From an uncultured Parabacteroides sp. (GTDB lineage: Bacteria; Bacteroidota; Bacteroidia; Bacteroidales; Tannerellaceae), in the NCBI GenBank assembly GCA_934718155.1, contig CAKUZF010000010.1, positions 1-64,000 of the forward strand: a DNA stretch of 64,000 nt, read 5' to 3'. Below, piece by piece: positions 14,384 to 22,694 of the stretch. Numbering within the stretch: position 1 is the stretch's first letter; every line of letters begins with the position of its first letter. The position numbers and the translations under genes were made by a program. The notes below the pieces were generated by a model. The model was not told the DNA's origin, did no database searches, and saw only the letters and a program-made list of their open reading frames with translations.

Positions 14384-15190
14384 ATGAGCATTACGATTGG
14401 TAAACCCTGTGCGGTGTGTGAGAAGGGCGGCAGAGCAAACAACGAGGATTGCGTATTTCCCGAAGAGGAATATACCGAAAGCGGTCAGCGACTGTTCCTG
14501 GTTTGCGATGGCGTGGGCGGCGCCGAACGAGGCGAGGTGGCCAGCGCCTTAGCCTGCGAGTCGATACACACCTATTTCGGCACCTTCTTAGGGGATGCCG
14601 ACCCTACGGCCGACTTCATCCAGCGTGCCTTGCGCTACACCGAGACCCGCTTCGACGCCTACCTGCAGGCACACCCCGAAGCAAAGGGAATGGCAACCAC
14701 CCTCACCTTGGCCTACATCGGCAGGCAAGGCATCACCTTGGCACATATCGGCGACAGCCGCATCTATTACATCCGCCAGGGGAAGGCCCTCTATCGGTCG
14801 GAGGATCACACGCTGGTCAACCAGCTGGTGCAGCTCGGACGAATCACTCCCGAAGAGGCTCGCAAGCATCCCCAACGCCACCAGATTACCCGCGCCATAC
14901 AAGGCAGCCATTGCCCCACCGAGGCGGAAATCGTCTGCTGGGAGGAGGTGCATACCGGCGACTGGCTATTCCTTTGCACCGACGGGGCCTTGGAACAGGT
15001 GGAAGAGCCCGAGTTGCTCGCCTTCTTCGCCCAGGCGAAAAGCCCCGCCGAGATCAAGGAGCAGCTCCTGGAGCGATGCGCCGAGAAGAACCGCGACAAC
15101 TATTCCTTCTTCATCATTCCACTGGTAAAAAGGGAAGGGCCGAATCGTTTGACACAAAATTTCCTCTCATTCTTTTATTCTTTCCTCTAA
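14384..15190 (+). CDS. PP2C-type serine/threonine protein phosphatase
   Basis: The 268-residue protein carries the bacterial PP2C motifs in order: N-terminal NNEDCVF, VCDGVGGAERGEVAS (metal-binding Asp and Gly-Gly), GMATTLTLAYI, AHIGDSRIYYIRQG, LFLCTDGALEQV and the late RDNYSFFII. Metals sit on the conserved Asp residues, and all are present, so it should be active. It lacks membrane segments. Its natural opponent is the kinase 43 nt downstream. It would remove phosphates from the kinase or from the FHA ligands. Confidence 0.9.
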   Translation: MSITIGKPCAVCEKGGRANNEDCVFPEEEYTESGQRLFLVCDGVGGAERGEVASALACESIHTYFGTFLGDADPTADFIQRALRYTETRFDAYLQAHPEAKGMATTLTLAYIGRQGITLAHIGDSRIYYIRQGKALYRSEDHTLVNQLVQLGRITPEEARKHPQRHQITRAIQGSHCPTEAEIVCWEEVHTGDWLFLCTDGALEQVEEPELLAFFAQAKSPAEIKEQLLERCAEKNRDNYSFFIIPLVKREGPNRLTQNFLSFFYSFL

Positions 15191-15233
15191 AAAGACTACC
15201 TTTGGCATTTGAATCAGTTTAAACAGACTGCTT

Positions 15234-17090
15234 ATGCATTTGCCAAACGGACATCTCCTGCAGAACGGGAAATACAAGCTTACCCAAGTGGTTGGGCAAG
15301 GAGGGTTTGGTATAACCTATCGAGGCGTTTGGTTTACGGAGGTCAAAGGGCCGCTGGGCACGATACAGACCGAGGTGCCCGTCTGCATCAAAGAGTATTT
15401 CTTCAAGGATTATGGCGATCGCGACCCGCAGACCCTGGCGGTTTACGTCCATTCCGAGACGGGCAGGCAGCTGTTCGACAAATTCAAAGAGAAACTGCTG
15501 AAGGAGGCGCGCATCCTTTCCGAAGTGCATCATCCCTACATCGTGAACGTGCTGGAGGTGTTCGAAGAGCACAACACGGCCTACATCGCCATGGAATATA
15601 TCGATGGCGACTCGCTGAAGCATCTGCTGGAGAAAGAGGGACACCTCTCCGAGGGGTTGGCCTTGCGCTATATCCGTCAGATTGGCGAGGCCCTGCAGTT
15701 TGTGCACGAGAAGAACATCCTGCATCTCGACGTGAAGCCCAGCAACATCCTGATCGATCGGCAAGGGCGTGCCCGACTGATCGACTTCGGGGTATCGAAG
15801 CGGTATGACATCGAGCAGGAGGAGACCAGCACGACCCTGCTGACCCTCTCGAAAGGGTTTGCGGCCATCGAGCAATACGACAACGAAGGGCTGCCGCAAT
15901 TCTCTCCCCGACCCGACATTTACTCCTTAGGGGCCACCCTCTACAACCTGCTGACGGGCAAGATCCCAACGGAATCTATCTTGCGGGCCACTCGCCCCCT
16001 GAAACGACCCCGGGAGCTGAATCCCGCCATCAGCGAAGCTACGGAGGCGGTCATCCTGAAGGCGATGCAGATTGTGCCGGAAGAACGGTATGACTCTGTG
16101 CGGGCCATGCTGGAGGCACTGCCTGAGCCGCCTGCGGAAGAGCGGCCTGCCGCTCCCCTATCCACTCCCGCCCCAGCTCCCACCGAGGAGGAAGAAGAGA
16201 CCACCTTGGTGCGTTCAGGCCAGCCGGCTCCCACCCCTTCGGACAACGAGGAGGAGGAGACGACCATCGTAGCCGCCCCATTGCAACCCGAAGCAGAGCC
16301 GCAACCCGCACACAGAGCGTCCGCTTCGAAAAAGCGCATCGTACTGTTGGGGATGGCGGGGGTAGCCTTAGCCGGAGGAGCCTTTGCCTATTGGGCATGG
16401 CATTCACCCACCGATACCCTCCCCTTGACGAATGGAGAGCCAGCGGTGGCACAGCAGTCCACGGAGCAGCCAGCGAAGGAGCAGTCCCAAGCGGAACCAA
16501 CAGGTGTCGACAAGCCTGCCACGACCGAGCGACCCCTCACAGCCGAAGCGTCGAAACCCACTCCTCCCCCCATGCGCGAGGAGAAGCAGACGGCTCCCGC
16601 CCCTCAGCCCACGAAAGCGGAGCGCGCAGAGGCGGAGAAAAAGGCCGCCGAAACGCAAAAGGCAGAAGAGAAACAGGCCGAAGAGACCGAGGAGCGCTAT
16701 CAATCGCTGCTGCAAGCGGGCAAGGAGCAGATGAGCCAAGCGCACTATGCCGACGCACGCACCGCCTTGACCCAGGCCAAGGCGACCAAGCTGACCGAAG
16801 AGGTGGTGCGCCTCCTGATTCGTTGCGACGAACTGGAGGAGCAGCAGCAGATTGCCCAACGCAAGGCGCAATACGAGGAGAAGATGGCTTTTGGCCGCTA
16901 CAAGATTGTGCGCAAGAAGGCGACCAGCCGCTATGGGGCGATCGACGAGAAGGGGCAAGAGCGCATCCCCTGCCAATACCTCAGCGTGGGCCTTGCCGAG
17001 CAAGGGCGGGCCTTCGAGCGGACCGACCATCGGTTCGACATCTACAACGCCGAGGGGGTCTTGGTGGGCGAAGGCTTGAGCTACTACTAA
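15234..17090 (+). CDS. Membrane-bound Hanks-type serine/threonine kinase with extracytoplasmic tail
   Basis: The 618-residue kinase has the glycine loop GQGGFGITYRG (about 19-29), K53 in VCIKEYF, the catalytic loop HLDVKPSNIL (D166) and DFG at 184-186, so it should be active. Residues 285-365 form a Pro/Glu linker with repeated E-E-T-T-(L/I)-V elements, possible phosphothreonine docking sites. A membrane helix lies near 368-388. The outer part has a Pro/Ala/Glu-rich stretch, a coiled TPR-like region (about 480-545) and a WG-repeat-like end (RYKIVRKKATSRYGAIDEKG). It is the central enzyme of the FHA cluster. Confidence 0.9.
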   Translation: MHLPNGHLLQNGKYKLTQVVGQGGFGITYRGVWFTEVKGPLGTIQTEVPVCIKEYFFKDYGDRDPQTLAVYVHSETGRQLFDKFKEKLLKEARILSEVHHPYIVNVLEVFEEHNTAYIAMEYIDGDSLKHLLEKEGHLSEGLALRYIRQIGEALQFVHEKNILHLDVKPSNILIDRQGRARLIDFGVSKRYDIEQEETSTTLLTLSKGFAAIEQYDNEGLPQFSPRPDIYSLGATLYNLLTGKIPTESILRATRPLKRPRELNPAISEATEAVILKAMQIVPEERYDSVRAMLEALPEPPAEERPAAPLSTPAPAPTEEEEETTLVRSGQPAPTPSDNEEEETTIVAAPLQPEAEPQPAHRASASKKRIVLLGMAGVALAGGAFAYWAWHSPTDTLPLTNGEPAVAQQSTEQPAKEQSQAEPTGVDKPATTERPLTAEASKPTPPPMREEKQTAPAPQPTKAERAEAEKKAAETQKAEEKQAEETEERYQSLLQAGKEQMSQAHYADARTALTQAKATKLTEEVVRLLIRCDELEEQQQIAQRKAQYEEKMAFGRYKIVRKKATSRYGAIDEKGQERIPCQYLSVGLAEQGRAFERTDHRFDIYNAEGVLVGEGLSYY

Positions 17091-17121
17091 GAATAACAAA
17101 CTGCAAAACATCAATAGAGCT

Positions 17122-18087
17122 TTGAACAACATGAAAAGACTTTGGATTGGACTCATCGCCTTCGCATTCCCCCTCACCCTATGGGGGCAGCAACGGGCTA
17201 CCTACAACCAAAAAGGCGACGAGGCCATGCAACGGCAAGATTATAGCGACGCAAAGATGTGGTATGAGGAGGGTGTGGCACAGTGTGATGCCTACAGCAT
17301 CCAGCAACTGACCACCATCTGGCTCGACCAAGAGCAAATGCGCCCCTCGATGCGCAGCCTGATGACCAAATGCCTGAACTGCCTCTCAGTGAAGGCAACC
17401 GAGGAGGACATGGAGGCCATCGACCAACTGATTGTTTACTACACCGAAGGGATCGGCACGCAAAAAAGCGAGGAGTTGGCCGCCTACTGGAAGGCTTACC
17501 AACAGAACCTTTTGGCCCCCGAGACCCCGGCGACCGATACACCCGCCGCACCCGTGGCGGCTCCGCGGCAGCGCATGAACTTCTTCGTGGGCTATGCCTA
17601 CTCGATCGAGGCGCCCTATGGCCTGACCATCGGTGGCGTGGCGAATCACGTAGGCTGGTATGTGCGCTTCAAGACGAACATGTCGTTTCAGGCCCACAGC
17701 GACCGCTGCAACGACAAGGGAGAGATCATCAACTTCTCGGGAGCGAGCGACGAATCCTACGAGCTGACGGCTTCGCAAGCGGTGAAGAAGAACACCTTCG
17801 CCGGGATAGCGGGCCTGGTGGTGCGCTGCGCCCCTTGGCTCTACCTGTCGGCTGGCGCAGGATATGGCCAGCGCTCCTTGCTCTACTCCTTCACCACCCA
17901 TGCTTACGAGCAGTATGAGAAAAGCCGGGAGCTGTGGTGTAAGAACATCGACTCCTCCTACGAAGGGGTGGCGGCCGAGGCCGACGCGATGGTCAAGTTG
18001 GGGCGGCATGCCTTCGTGAGTGTGGGTTGCAGCACCATCAATTTTAAATACCTGGATCTGAATGCCGGGATAGGCCTCTTCTTTTAA
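17122..18087 (+). CDS. Exported TPR protein with beta-rich C-terminus
   Basis: The 321-residue protein has a signal peptide (about 1-24, LIAFAFPLTLWGQQ). Residues 27-60 form a TPR-like unit (YNQKGDEAMQRQDYSDAKMW) echoing the repeat in the outer part of the kinase. A Pro/Ala linker at 135-150 leads to a segment with alternating strands ending in LNAGIGLFF, a terminal Phe as in outer-membrane barrels. I do not recognise a family. It follows the kinase by 31 nt and may be its outside partner, but this is inferred. Confidence 0.65.
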   Translation: MNNMKRLWIGLIAFAFPLTLWGQQRATYNQKGDEAMQRQDYSDAKMWYEEGVAQCDAYSIQQLTTIWLDQEQMRPSMRSLMTKCLNCLSVKATEEDMEAIDQLIVYYTEGIGTQKSEELAAYWKAYQQNLLAPETPATDTPAAPVAAPRQRMNFFVGYAYSIEAPYGLTIGGVANHVGWYVRFKTNMSFQAHSDRCNDKGEIINFSGASDESYELTASQAVKKNTFAGIAGLVVRCAPWLYLSAGAGYGQRSLLYSFTTHAYEQYEKSRELWCKNIDSSYEGVAAEADAMVKLGRHAFVSVGCSTINFKYLDLNAGIGLFF

Positions 18088-18101
18088 ATGCAAACAGACA
18101 A

Positions 18102-20276
18102 ATGAGATTTTCATACATATATTATATAGGTATAGGCATCGCCCTCTGGGCAACCGGCTGTGTGGACGATCCTGAGATGGAAGGCGGACTGAAAAACGCC
18201 AAGAAGCCGGTCGTGGAGACCTTAGATATTGTTCGCTCCGACGCCACCTCGGTGACGATACAAGGCGAAGTGGTGAAAGAGAATGGCGCACCCGTGACGG
18301 AGGCGGGCTTCTGCTGGGGAACGGGTTCCGACTTCACCTTCGCATCCGGTCAGGCCCAAAAGGCGGCCGAGCGCAAGGGCAAGTATGAGGCCCACATCGA
18401 GGGGCTGCAAGCCAACCAAGACTATTACATCCGGGCTTACGCCATCAATGCGGTTGATACCGCCTTTGGCGAGACGCTCTCTTTTCATACGGCCGACGGA
18501 CTGGGAGGCGTTAAGACCCTACAGCCCAAACGTATCTACTCGACGAAAGCGGAATGCGGCGGCCTAATCACGAAGGCGGGAGAGGCCGAGGTGGAGCAAC
18601 GAGGTATCTACCTGATGACCCAGCCGAAGCCCTCCGCTTCCGACTCGTTGATCCTGATCCCGATGCAGGCCGACTCGTTCTACTGCACGATCAGCGGACT
18701 GCAACCGCTGACCACCTACTATGTGCGTGCCTATGCGGCCAACAAGTTTGGTGCCTACAGTGGCGCACAAGTGGAGTCGTTCACCACGACTGACGGCTTA
18801 CCCCTGCTCAAGCAGGAGGACTTTAAGCGGGTGGAGGTGAGCTACCACTATGCCGACTTCCAGCTGACCATCACCGACGAGGGCGATTCGCCCGTGACGC
18901 AACGTGGCTTCTGCCTCAGCAAGACCGAAAGACCCACCATCGAGCAGGGCGACACCGTCTTATGCGGCACAGGCATCGGCACGTTTGTGGGTCGCATCGC
19001 CAAGATGGAGCAACAGCAGGAGTATTACGTAAGGGGATTCGTCACCAACGAGCAGGGCACACGCTACACCGACGGCGTAGGCATCCAGACCCTCTTGATG
19101 TGTGCACTGCCCACCCTGACCACTACCGAAGTGGAGAGCGCTCAGATGAAAGAGGGCATCGTGACGGTTGGCGGAGAGATCTTAGACGCAGGCGCTACAG
19201 CCATCAGCGAGGCAGGCGTTTGCTGGAACACGACAGCGAAGGTGACACTGCAGAACATGCAAGGCCATCTGACGACCCAAACCACCTCGGGCCGCTTCAG
19301 CGAATCGCTGAAGGGATTGCGCGGCGGCACCCGCTATTACCTCAGAGCCTACGCCACCAACAAAGATGGAACGGCCTATGGCGAGGAGATCTCATTCGTC
19401 ACGCCGAACATCCTCACCACCATGGCCTCCTTCAAGGGTGGGTATCGCATCGCGGGCACACCCGCCTTCACGGTGCTCAACAACGTAGGCATCCTGCTGG
19501 GAGGCGACGCGGGAGCCTCTTACTCCGACCAGCTGTGGGCCTATGGCGCCCCCTCACGCAACGACTGGACACAGTTGCGCCAGCAGCCCAAGGCGTTGAG
19601 CGGACAGACGCTCTTCAGCAAAGGGTTTGGCCTGTGGGCCTTTGGCGGAATAGACAGCGAGGGGAAAGTGAGCGACGACCTCTTCTTCTATTCGGCCCCA
19701 TTCAACGAATGGAGTGTCAAGGAGGAGGACCAGGAGAGCCGCCCCAAAGGAATCTACCGGGCCGCCAACTGCGTGCATGAAGACAAAGCCTATCTGATTG
19801 GCGGCAAGACAGCGGAGAAAAGCCTTACCAACAATTGCTGGGCCTTCGACATCAATGCCAACCAATGGACCGCATGCACCAGCTTCCCCATCGCTCAGTA
19901 TGGGGGCATCGCCGTGAGCATCGACGGGCAACTCTATGCGGGCTTAGGCATCGTGAGCAACGACCTGACCACCGCCTCCTACAGCAAGAGACTGTGGCGA
20001 TCGGGCGACGGAGCGGCCACTTGGGAAGAGGAGACCCCCTTCCCCGGAGAGGGACTGCTGGGAGGCGTAGCGATTGATAAGACAATCTATGGCGTTGACA
20101 CCTCCGGCCACATCTGGAGCTACGACACGCAAACGAAACAGTGGAGCCAACGCTCGCAACTACCTGATACCTATCGCACTTTCCATTGCATCTACGTGCT
20201 CTACAACAAGGTGTTCATCGGCTTGGGCACCGGTGTAGACTCGCTGATAAAATACGATCCGCTATGGGATAATTAA
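18102..20276 (+). CDS. Large lipoprotein with FN3-like domains and Kelch propeller
   Basis: The 724-residue product has a lipobox (LWATGC, Cys about 20, followed by VDDPE), so it is a lipoprotein, probably at the outer membrane. Four tandem FN3-like units span about 35-430, each with the pattern GFCWG/GICW ... YYIRAYA (e.g. YYVRAYAANKFG). The remaining 290 residues show Kelch-type repeats (LYAGLGIVSNDLTT, WSYDTQTKQWSQRS). Such a surface protein would bind sugars or proteins. It ends the signalling cluster, 14 nt after the TPR gene, and a terminator follows. Confidence 0.75.
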   Translation: MRFSYIYYIGIGIALWATGCVDDPEMEGGLKNAKKPVVETLDIVRSDATSVTIQGEVVKENGAPVTEAGFCWGTGSDFTFASGQAQKAAERKGKYEAHIEGLQANQDYYIRAYAINAVDTAFGETLSFHTADGLGGVKTLQPKRIYSTKAECGGLITKAGEAEVEQRGIYLMTQPKPSASDSLILIPMQADSFYCTISGLQPLTTYYVRAYAANKFGAYSGAQVESFTTTDGLPLLKQEDFKRVEVSYHYADFQLTITDEGDSPVTQRGFCLSKTERPTIEQGDTVLCGTGIGTFVGRIAKMEQQQEYYVRGFVTNEQGTRYTDGVGIQTLLMCALPTLTTTEVESAQMKEGIVTVGGEILDAGATAISEAGVCWNTTAKVTLQNMQGHLTTQTTSGRFSESLKGLRGGTRYYLRAYATNKDGTAYGEEISFVTPNILTTMASFKGGYRIAGTPAFTVLNNVGILLGGDAGASYSDQLWAYGAPSRNDWTQLRQQPKALSGQTLFSKGFGLWAFGGIDSEGKVSDDLFFYSAPFNEWSVKEEDQESRPKGIYRAANCVHEDKAYLIGGKTAEKSLTNNCWAFDINANQWTACTSFPIAQYGGIAVSIDGQLYAGLGIVSNDLTTASYSKRLWRSGDGAATWEEETPFPGEGLLGGVAIDKTIYGVDTSGHIWSYDTQTKQWSQRSQLPDTYRTFHCIYVLYNKVFIGLGTGVDSLIKYDPLWDN

Positions 20277-20303
20277 TCTCCTCAATCGCAGCGGCAAGAC
20301 AGC

Positions 20304-20363
20304 AAGGGCAAAAGCGAACCCAATAGCAAAAAACAAGGCTTTGGGTGCGTTTTTGCCCTTTTT
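20304..20363 (+). terminator. Terminator of the signalling cluster
   Basis: AAGGGCAAAAGCG and GCGTTTTTGCCCTT form a long stem, followed by TTTTT. It separates the lipoprotein gene from the hydrogenase operon. Confidence 0.7.
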
Positions 20364-20389
20364 GTTGCTTTTTTATCAAATAAGTTTAC

Positions 20390-20397
20390 TAAGTTTG
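20390..20397 (+). promoter_or_regulatory. Promoter -7 box of the hydrogenase operon
   Basis: TAAGTTTG fits TAnnTTTG; a TTG lies 22 bp upstream (20365-20367). It is placed about 60 bp before the first gene. Confidence 0.55.
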
Positions 20398-20457
20398 CAC
20401 AGATAGTTAGATGAGACTGCATAGATGTTATGCAGCATAAAAACCATGAAGATGACC

Positions 20458-20859
20458 ATGAACAAGATTAATTCATTAGACGACCTTAGGAGGATGAGAG
20501 ACACACAGCAAGCCTCCATGGCCTTACGAGAAAGAAGCAACGCGCCTGAACGCTATGTGCAGGTGGCGGTCTCGATGTCGTCCTGCGGCATTCACGCAGG
20601 AGCCAAAGAGATCATGCGATATTTCATCCATGCGTTAGACGCCAACCGGGTGGAAGCAATTGTTACACAGACCGATTGCTTGGGCTTCTGCTATGCGGAG
20701 CCAACCGTACTGATCACGCTGCCGGGCAAGAACCCCGTGCTCTATGGGCATGTGACCAACAAGCTGGTGGATGAGATCATCCAGAAACACATCAAACAGG
20801 GAATCCCCGTAGAAGGCACGCTGCCGATCGACGAGAACCATCCGCTTCCCGAGTCATAA
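20458..20859 (+). CDS. hndB: HndB-like thioredoxin-fold [2Fe-2S] protein of the hydrogenase
   Basis: From the ATG at 20458 the product has 133 residues; other ATGs at 20425, 20446 and 20452 are in frame and the choice is uncertain. SMSSCGIHAGAKEI and TDCLGFCYAEPTVLI hold the cysteines of a thioredoxin-like [2Fe-2S] ferredoxin. It resembles the small HndB subunit of NADP-reducing [FeFe] hydrogenases. It should pass electrons among the subunits coded next. Spacing to hndC is 23 nt. Confidence 0.8.
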   Translation: MNKINSLDDLRRMRDTQQASMALRERSNAPERYVQVAVSMSSCGIHAGAKEIMRYFIHALDANRVEAIVTQTDCLGFCYAEPTVLITLPGKNPVLYGHVTNKLVDEIIQKHIKQGIPVEGTLPIDENHPLPES

Positions 20860-20882
20860 ACCTACCAAAGAAGGATAAAACC

Positions 20883-22676
20883 ATGGCACAATACACACAA
20901 TATATATTAGTATGTGGAGGCACGGGCTGTCGTGCCTCGCAAAGCGAGCAAATCATAGAGAATCTGCGCATAGCCCTCGCCAAGAACGGCTTAGCCGAGG
21001 AGGTGAAGGTGATTCGCACGGGCTGTTTCGGATTCTGCGAGAAGGGTCCGATCGTGAAGATCATCCCCGACAATACCTTCTATGTGCAGGTAAAGCCCGA
21101 GGATGCCCAAGAGATCGTCGAAGAGCACCTGTTGTATGGGCGCAAGGTGAAGCGGCTGCTCTACGTCAATCCCGAGACCAAGAAGGCCGTGCCCGACTCG
21201 AAGCACATCCGCTTCTACCAGAAGCAACTGCGCATCGCTTTGCGCAACTGCGGATTCATCGACCCCGAGAACATCGACGAGTATATCGCCCGCAGCGGTT
21301 ATATGGCCCTGGGAAAAGCCTTGACCGAGATGACCCCCGAGGAGGTGATTCAAGAGGTTATAGACGCCGGCCTGCGTGGACGAGGCGGAGGCGGCTTCCC
21401 CACAGGACTGAAATGGCAGATTACCCGCAAAGAGCAGGCGCCCCAGAAGTATGTGGTCTGCAACGCCGACGAGGGCGACCCGGGCGCCTTCATGGATCGC
21501 TCCATCTTGGAGGGCGACCCCAACTCGATTATCGAGGCCATGGCCATCAACGGCTATTGCACGGGAGCCTCCAAGGGACTGATCTACATCCGTGCGGAAT
21601 ACCCGCTGGCCGTGCATCGTCTGCAGGTTGCCATCCGGCAGGCGCGCGACTATGGCTTGCTGGGCGAACATATCTTTGGCACCGACTTCTCGTTCGACAT
21701 CGAGATACGCTACGGCGCGGGAGCATTCGTCTGCGGCGAGGAGACCGCCTTGATCCACAGTATGGAAGGTCTTCGTGGCGAGGCCACCGTGAAGCCGCCC
21801 TTCCCCAGCCAAAAGGGCTATAAGGGCTGCCCCACCAATGTGAACAATGTGGAGACCTATGCCAATGTGCCCGTCATCTTGCTGAAAGGCGCCCAATGGT
21901 TCAGCCGCATCGGCACCGCAAAGAGCAAGGGCACGAAAGTGTTCGCCCTGGCGGGAAAGATCAACAACGGCGGCCTGATTGAGGTGCCCATGGGAACAAC
22001 CCTTCGCGAGGTGATCTTCGACATTGGCGGAGGCATCAAAGACGGCAAGCGATTTAAGGCCGTACAGACGGGTGGCCCCTCGGGCGGCTGCCTGACCGAG
22101 AAACACCTCGACCTGCCGATCGACTACGACAATCTGCTGGCCGCCGGCTCGATGATGGGCTCAGGAGGCATGATTGTCATGGACGAAGACGACTGTATGG
22201 TGGCGGTGGCGAAGTTCTACCTCGACTTTACGGTAGAGGAATCGTGTGGTAAATGCACCCCTTGCCGCATCGGCAACAAACGCCTCCACGAGATCCTGAC
22301 CAAGATCACCAACGGCAACGGCACCGAAGAGGACCTCGATCGCCTGCGCAACCTGGCCCTTGTCATCAAAGACACCGCCCTGTGCGGATTGGGACAGACC
22401 TCTCCCAACCCCGTGCTCTCTACGCTTGAGAACTTCCCCGAGGAGTATCTCGCCCACGTGAAGGAGAAGCGCTGCCCGGCCCATCAATGCCGCAACCTGA
22501 CCCAGTATTTCATCAATCCCGAGAAGTGTCGCGGCTGTACGCTCTGCGCACGCACCTGCCCGGTCAACGCCATCAAGGGCGACCGCAAAGTGCCTCACGT
22601 GATCGATCCGAAGGTCTGCATCAAATGCGGCACCTGCCTGGAGAAGTGTAAGTTTGGCGCTGTTTATGTTCATTAA
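20883..22676 (+). CDS. hndC: Hydrogenase flavin subunit, NuoF-like (HndC/HydB)
   Basis: The 597-residue protein has an N-terminal [2Fe-2S] thioredoxin-like domain (CGGTGC ... TGCFGFC), then the NuoF core with the FMN site GRGGGGFPTGLKW (about 158-170) and NADH site around GAGAFVCGEETALI. The iron-sulfur motif SCGKCTPCRIG follows, and at the end two [4Fe-4S] ferredoxin motifs (CRGCTLCARTCP, CIKCGTCLEKC). This set-up is that of electron-bifurcating [FeFe] hydrogenases, where it oxidises or reduces NAD(P)H and ferredoxin. It is cytoplasmic. Confidence 0.9.
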   Translation: MAQYTQYILVCGGTGCRASQSEQIIENLRIALAKNGLAEEVKVIRTGCFGFCEKGPIVKIIPDNTFYVQVKPEDAQEIVEEHLLYGRKVKRLLYVNPETKKAVPDSKHIRFYQKQLRIALRNCGFIDPENIDEYIARSGYMALGKALTEMTPEEVIQEVIDAGLRGRGGGGFPTGLKWQITRKEQAPQKYVVCNADEGDPGAFMDRSILEGDPNSIIEAMAINGYCTGASKGLIYIRAEYPLAVHRLQVAIRQARDYGLLGEHIFGTDFSFDIEIRYGAGAFVCGEETALIHSMEGLRGEATVKPPFPSQKGYKGCPTNVNNVETYANVPVILLKGAQWFSRIGTAKSKGTKVFALAGKINNGGLIEVPMGTTLREVIFDIGGGIKDGKRFKAVQTGGPSGGCLTEKHLDLPIDYDNLLAAGSMMGSGGMIVMDEDDCMVAVAKFYLDFTVEESCGKCTPCRIGNKRLHEILTKITNGNGTEEDLDRLRNLALVIKDTALCGLGQTSPNPVLSTLENFPEEYLAHVKEKRCPAHQCRNLTQYFINPEKCRGCTLCARTCPVNAIKGDRKVPHVIDPKVCIKCGTCLEKCKFGAVYVH

Positions 22677-22694
22677 TCAACTGAATCTATTCCT

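Noticed and set aside
12431..20276. FHA, kinase and phosphatase genes as a type VI secretion control module
   Set aside because: No tss, hcp, vgrG or clpV-like gene is present in or around the cluster.
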